The notes under the pieces are model-generated. The model was not told the origin of the DNA. It saw only the letters and a list, made by a program, of their open reading frames with translations, and ran no database searches. Made by a program: the position numbers and the translations under genes. Source: Spirochaetaceae bacterium (GTDB lineage Bacteria > Spirochaetota > Spirochaetia > B11-G9). Taken from it: a DNA stretch of 9,689 nucleotides. The first letter of the stretch is position 1; every line of letters begins with the position of its first letter. Location: contig DAOWMA010000045.1 in the NCBI GenBank assembly GCA_030643345.1, positions 1 through 9,689 on the forward strand, given 5' to 3'. Below, piece after piece: positions 7,062 to 9,689 of the stretch.

Positions 7062-7781
7062 TTACAATAACCCCATCCTTGCCAACAGTAGTGTAATCCC
7101 TGCTGTACTTGCAGTTTCTGTTCGCAGTACCCTGCTTCCAAGGCTTGCAAAAACAAAATTATTTAATTTAAAAAGTTTCCGCTCTCTTTGGGACCACCCC
7201 CGCTCGGAGCCAATAGAAAGAAGAGACGTTCTCTTTTTAGGTTTGTATTCAGATAGCTTCATGGTTGATTCAACATTATCCAGGACGATCATATCTGTAT
7301 CATAATAATTACCGGATTCTTTAGAAAAAGTCTGAAGATCTCTATAAAACTCAACTTCCGGCAACCCTGTAGAAGCAGCCTGCTGTGCTCCATCCATCAG
7401 ATACTTATGGAATTCTCCCTTCCACAAATTACTGTCCCTGTAAGATTTCTCCCCTGTATCTGTCCCTGTAAAAATAATTTCCCCCACTCCCAGGCTTGCA
7501 GCTTCACGAAGTATCCTTTTAGAACTTATAGGCCTTGTATATCCTATCAATAGGGTAAGTGGGTATAATGGTACTGAATCTGCCGTTTTTTCCCATGTAA
7601 AATGAATCCAGTCCTGATCGATTGATGTAATAGACCCGATACCTGATGGACCATTTACAATCCCGCAGTTAAACTCATCTCCGGTTTTCAGCTTCAGTAT
7701 TTTTATAATATGCCGTCCTCTTTCATCTTTAATACTAATTTTTTTTGGTATTTTTTCATTTTCAAAAAGAATTATGTTCAA
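7062..7781 (-). CDS. rsmE: 16S rRNA (uracil(1498)-N(3))-methyltransferase
   Basis: A 239-residue SPOUT-class enzyme that uses S-adenosylmethionine to methylate N3 of U1498 in 16S rRNA of the small ribosomal subunit. The N-terminal PUA-like part (1-70) shows the family's RGRHIIKILKLKTGDEF stretch. The methyltransferase part shows KRILREAASLGVGEIIF (88-104), the GAQQAASTGLPEV region (131-143), the knot loop LLSIGSERGWSQRE (187-200) and LGSRVLRTETA (214-224). The knot motif is GSERGW where many members have GPEGGF; related GPERGW forms exist, so this looks like a subfamily trait and not damage. The start is TTG at 7781 with AGGA upstream. No ATG lies near, and the family alignment begins at this residue. 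The gene is convergent with the HPr-like gene (32 bp gap, no clear hairpin) and divergent from the lipoprotein gene. Confidence 0.92.
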   Translation of the reverse strand: MNIILFENEKIPKKISIKDERGRHIIKILKLKTGDEFNCGIVNGPSGIGSITSIDQDWIHFTWEKTADSVPLYPLTLLIGYTRPISSKRILREAASLGVGEIIFTGTDTGEKSYRDSNLWKGEFHKYLMDGAQQAASTGLPEVEFYRDLQTFSKESGNYYDTDMIVLDNVESTMKLSEYKPKKRTSLLSIGSERGWSQRERKLFKLNNFVFASLGSRVLRTETASTAGITLLLARMGLL

Positions 7782-7907
7782 CTTATCCTATCTCTTTCGA
7801 TAATATCAGATTACTACAGTCTTTATTATTATGCTGATTTTATTGTATAGAGAATTTCTGCATGCTTAAAGAGTTTAATCCAGTAATTTTAATAATTGAT
7901 ACGATGG

Positions 7908-7936
7908 TGTACATATCTTTCTTAGAGGTATATTAT
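7908..7936 (+). promoter_or_regulatory. Possible promoter of the lipoprotein gene
   Basis: TGTACA (7908-7913) and TATTAT (7931-7936) are separated by 17 bp, with 4/6 and 5/6 matches to the sigma-70 boxes. The region is very AT-rich, so chance matches are likely. Transcription would start about 20 nt before GGAGG (7953-7957), which stands six bases ahead of the ATG. In the rest of this roughly 180-bp gap I see no convincing promoter for rsmE. Confidence 0.3.
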
Positions 7937-7963
7937 TAAAATATATATATTTGGAGGTATTCT

Positions 7964-8689
7964 ATGAAGAAAAAACTTATGTTAATCTTTTCTGCAATTT
8001 TGCTTTTAGTTATAGCAGGATGTACCTCAGCCCCTACAGATGTTTCTGTCGCTCCTGAGGTCAAGACTGTCGAAAATGTTCAACCAATTACCATTGATTT
8101 CGGACCTTACTGGATAGGAACAGTCCGTCTTGAAAAAGAATCGGATTCCAGCCTTGGAGATAATGCCGAAGCACGATTTAGCAGTGAATGGACCACTGGA
8201 GAAAATGCAGGAAATGTTTATCCCAGGGAATTTACTCTAAGCAGCACTGGGAAAGAAGCAAAAATGGATTTTTCCTGGGACAACGGTGGAGATATTCCTG
8301 CTGATACTTACAATGCACTGGTTGATATTGACGGGTTACCGGGGACAGGAACAATAAAAAATCTTAAACTTGAGAAGGGAACAGCATACGAAGTTTACAT
8401 TACATTTAACGCTGCAAAAATAGATATCCAGCTGGAAACTGACGGCGATGAAGTTATTGCATACCCACCTGGTACGCATGATAAATATGAGAATCTCGGG
8501 CGCCTTGACAATATTCCCGATGAACTGGCAATTACTGCTGTTTCATCATACACCGAACGAAACGCTATCTACTGGCTGGTTCCTGCAGGAAGCCCCCTGG
8601 ATATTGTTCGAAAGCACTCTAATGGCACTGAAGAATGGTTTACAGACTACACTGCAATCCCTGAGAGTTTTATTAAACACTTACCATAG
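7964..8689 (+). CDS. Lipoprotein of unknown function
   Basis: A 241-residue precursor with a textbook lipoprotein signal peptide: MKKK, a hydrophobic core and the lipobox VIAGC, with Cys20 as the lipidated residue. The mature chain is about 222 residues, acidic and alternating in a way that suggests beta strands, with aromatic-rich stretches (FGPYWIGTVRLEK; FSSEWTTGENAG). PADTYNALVDIDGLPGTGTI followed by NLKLEKGTAYEVYITF resembles beta-sandwich or carboxypeptidase-regulatory-like repeats, but the similarity is too weak to name a family. There are no cysteines after the lipobox and no enzymatic motif that I recognise. The protein would be handled by Lgt, LspA and probably the Lnt encoded upstream in this window. 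Strong RBS (GGAGG, 6 nt). Monocistronic, with a terminator immediately downstream. Confidence 0.85.
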   Translation: MKKKLMLIFSAILLLVIAGCTSAPTDVSVAPEVKTVENVQPITIDFGPYWIGTVRLEKESDSSLGDNAEARFSSEWTTGENAGNVYPREFTLSSTGKEAKMDFSWDNGGDIPADTYNALVDIDGLPGTGTIKNLKLEKGTAYEVYITFNAAKIDIQLETDGDEVIAYPPGTHDKYENLGRLDNIPDELAITAVSSYTERNAIYWLVPAGSPLDIVRKHSNGTEEWFTDYTAIPESFIKHLP

Positions 8690-8703
8690 TAATTTTACTA
8701 GTT

Positions 8704-8752
8704 AAAAGCCGTCCGTAAATTTAAATATCTAATTTAAAATGGGCGGCTTTTT
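8704..8752 (+). terminator. Rho-independent terminator after the lipoprotein gene
   Basis: AAAAGCCGTCC (8704-8714) pairs with GGGCGGCTTTT (8741-8751) over 11 bp with one G-U wobble. The AT-rich loop can extend the stem through AAATT/AATTT. A T run follows the stem on the plus strand. The minus strand also ends the stem in TTTT, so the hairpin could stop brnTA transcripts coming from the right as well. Confidence 0.85.
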
Positions 8753-8852
8753 AATATAAGTACGATACAGAGATGTACGGATTGGACGGATTTCTCAATG
8801 ATTGGGGTAAATGATGGATATAATTCCTATAGAATACCGTCTACCCTTTTTA

Positions 8853-9083
8853 CTAAATATGCTGATTAATGTATTCACGAAGTGCAGAATTTAATAATGT
8901 CTGGTAGCCAATCTTTTGCTCACTCGCAATCTTTTTAAAATAGAGGATTATATCATCATCAAGACGTATAGTTGTAGATTTTTTTTTGGGTGTATAAAAT
9001 CTGCCGCGAATACCATTAGAAAAATCATACTCCGGTTTCATTTCAAAAGCTTCTTCATGTTCCTTCATATTTTTTTCTTTCAT
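8853..9083 (-). CDS. brnA: BrnA-type antitoxin (ribbon-helix-helix)
   Basis: A 76-residue antitoxin that would bind and neutralise the BrnT toxin and repress the shared promoter. The C-terminal half, STTIRLDDDIILYFKKIA then GYQTLLNSALREYI, is the ribbon-helix-helix pattern of CopG/BrnA antitoxins: a DNA-contacting strand TTIRLD, then two helices. The N-terminal part contains YDFSNGIRGRFY, a stretch often seen in antitoxins of this group and probably part of the toxin-binding arm. The start at 9083 has AGGGAGG 9 nt upstream; a second in-frame ATG (9068) has no good ribosome site. The coding region overlaps the end of brnT by 29 bp in another frame, so the antitoxin is translated from within the toxin message. 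The toxin-first order is typical of brnTA. Confidence 0.85.
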   Translation of the reverse strand: MKEKNMKEHEEAFEMKPEYDFSNGIRGRFYTPKKKSTTIRLDDDIILYFKKIASEQKIGYQTLLNSALREYINQHI

Positions 9084-9339
9084 TATTTGTAGCCTCCCTT
9101 GCCGAGATTATCCTTATAACTTCTTCACCCTCATCATCATAAAATAAATTTACTACAACAACCATGCTAATATTTTTTGTAGTTCCCACTGTTATCCATC
9201 TTTCCTCAAAATACGAATATTTTTCATCCAGAATGGAAATATGTAATGGATCATCAAATATCTCTATTGCTCCATCAAAACTTATTCCATGCTTCTTTTG
9301 ATTTGAAAAATTCTTATTCTGGTCCCATTCAAATCTCAT
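9055..9339 (-). CDS. brnT: BrnT-type ribonuclease toxin
   Basis: A 94-residue protein of the BrnT family, RelE-like ribonucleases that block translation when free of BrnA. It opens with MRFEWDQNKNFSNQKKHGIS, the family's FEWD..K...N..KHG.SF signature. Conserved features follow: FDDPL (28-32), EERWITVG (45-52) and IRIISAREAT (75-84), which includes the arginines normally needed for activity. Length and motifs indicate an intact toxin. I chose ATG 9339 over the TTG at 9369 because AGGTGG stands 8 nt upstream and the family begins at FEWD. A TTG start would also fall on the predicted promoter's transcription start region. Confidence 0.88.
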   Translation of the reverse strand: MRFEWDQNKNFSNQKKHGISFDGAIEIFDDPLHISILDEKYSYFEERWITVGTTKNISMVVVVNLFYDDEGEEVIRIISAREATNNERKKYEGT

Positions 9340-9359
9340 TATCCCGGCCACCTTTTTCC

Positions 9360-9388
9360 AATATAACAAATTGTTGTTACAATGTCAA
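9360..9388 (-). promoter_or_regulatory. Sigma-70 promoter of brnTA
   Basis: On the minus strand TTGACA (9388-9383) and TATATT (9365-9360) are separated by exactly 17 bp, close to perfect consensus. The expected start, near 9353, is just upstream of the brnT ribosome site. It lies in the gap between the M20 peptidase gene and brnT. Confidence 0.8.
9365..9382. promoter_or_regulatory. Candidate BrnA operator (dyads inside the promoter spacer)
   Basis: AACAAATTGTT (9365-9375) is an 11-bp odd-centred perfect palindrome. It is abutted by TTGTTGTTACAA (9371-9382), whose ends TTGT/ACAA are also inverted. Both fill the spacer between the -35 and -10 boxes. BrnA-type antitoxins usually repress their own operon, so this is a plausible operator; binding is inferred. 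Confidence 0.45.
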
Positions 9389-9420
9389 TACAGCTACTAA
9401 GAATTTTGCTTCTCTTTTTT

Positions 9421-9689
9421 TTAGATAGTTTTCATAAGTTCAGTAAAAAAGTTGATTATCAAAGTATAGTTTTCTATAGAGATAGATTCATTAAAACCAT
9501 GGATTTTCTTTAAATCTTCACTATCCAGAACCATGGGAACAAATCGGTAAATATTATCTGTAATATCTTTATAGTGTCTGGAATCTGTTGTTGCTGTAAC
9601 CAGAAAAGGAGAAACAATTCCTTCGGGGTAAACTCTGTTAACTGTATTCTTTATTTTTGTATATCCCTCAGCAGCACTACTCGATTCAC
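9421..9689 (-). CDS. M20 family metallopeptidase, C-terminal fragment (partial)
   Basis: The last 88 residues of a minus-strand gene whose start lies beyond the right edge; the stop is TAA at 9423-9421. The sequence resembles the C-terminus of M20 zinc carboxypeptidases of the CPS1/PM20D1 type: SPFLVTATTDSRHY, then NIYRFVPMVLDSEDLKKIHG, then NESISIENY. The His in DSRHY probably corresponds to the C-terminal zinc ligand of that family. Nothing can be said about localisation or regulation because the N-terminus is missing. No terminator hairpin follows, so transcripts could run into brnTA, 81 bp downstream. Confidence 0.8.
   Translation of the reverse strand, partial: ESSSAAEGYTKIKNTVNRVYPEGIVSPFLVTATTDSRHYKDITDNIYRFVPMVLDSEDLKKIHGFNESISIENYTLIINFFTELMKTI

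Noticed and set aside
8753..8852. Possible small gene or RNA between the terminator and brnA
   Set aside because: I found only a short direct repeat (ACGGATT at two adjacent positions) and no ribosome site, stem or promoter worth reporting.
9246..9428. A 60-codon plus-strand frame across brnT and its promoter
   Set aside because: It is antisense to the conserved BrnT frame and covers the promoter, so it is a shadow.
1..9689. tRNA, rRNA, CRISPR arrays, insertion sequences or phage genes
   Set aside because: I saw no regularly spaced repeats, transposase or integrase motifs, or tRNA cloverleaf or rRNA-like segments on either strand.

Overview
The window reads as chromosomal DNA of a Gram-negative (diderm), fairly AT-rich bacterium. 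A free-living spirochaete (Spirochaetales) is my best guess. The reasons are an N-terminal multi-pass sensor of a type I associate with spirochaete and leptospiral signalling proteins, an Lnt-type lipoprotein acyltransferase, a sigma-54 control circuit and an atypical HPr-like protein. The assignment is inferred from protein character, not from a marker gene.

Left part (1-2696): a minus-strand pair encodes a sigma-54-dependent response regulator (REC, AAA+, Fis) and, 2 nt downstream, a multi-pass membrane protein that runs off the left edge and is probably its partner sensor kinase. A gap of about 285 bp separates the regulator from a divergent plus-strand gene. The gap holds a near-consensus sigma-54 -24/-12 promoter facing that gene and a 9-bp inverted repeat further upstream where an enhancer-binding protein would sit.

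Centre (2697-7029): the divergent gene encodes a 911-residue apolipoprotein N-acyltransferase with an intact Glu-Lys-Cys triad. It carries about 290 extra N-terminal residues: one membrane anchor, a predicted periplasmic TolB/CsgG-like domain and three further membrane segments. After 64 bp comes a 510-residue protein of unknown role with an HPr-like phosphocarrier domain near its C-terminus, probably with its own promoter.

Right part (7062-9689): rsmE (16S rRNA m3U1498 methyltransferase) lies on the minus strand, convergent with the HPr-like gene. Divergent from rsmE is a lipoprotein of unknown function followed by a strong terminator. Then come a minus-strand BrnT/BrnA toxin-antitoxin pair with a consensus promoter and overlapping dyads, and the C-terminal end of an M20 metallopeptidase cut by the right edge.

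The unit most worth attention is 1-5432: membrane sensor, sigma-54 activator, sigma-54 promoter, and an Lnt enzyme with its own fused periplasmic domain. I infer a circuit that adjusts lipoprotein maturation to an envelope signal. The individual parts are visible in the sequence; the linkage is inference.
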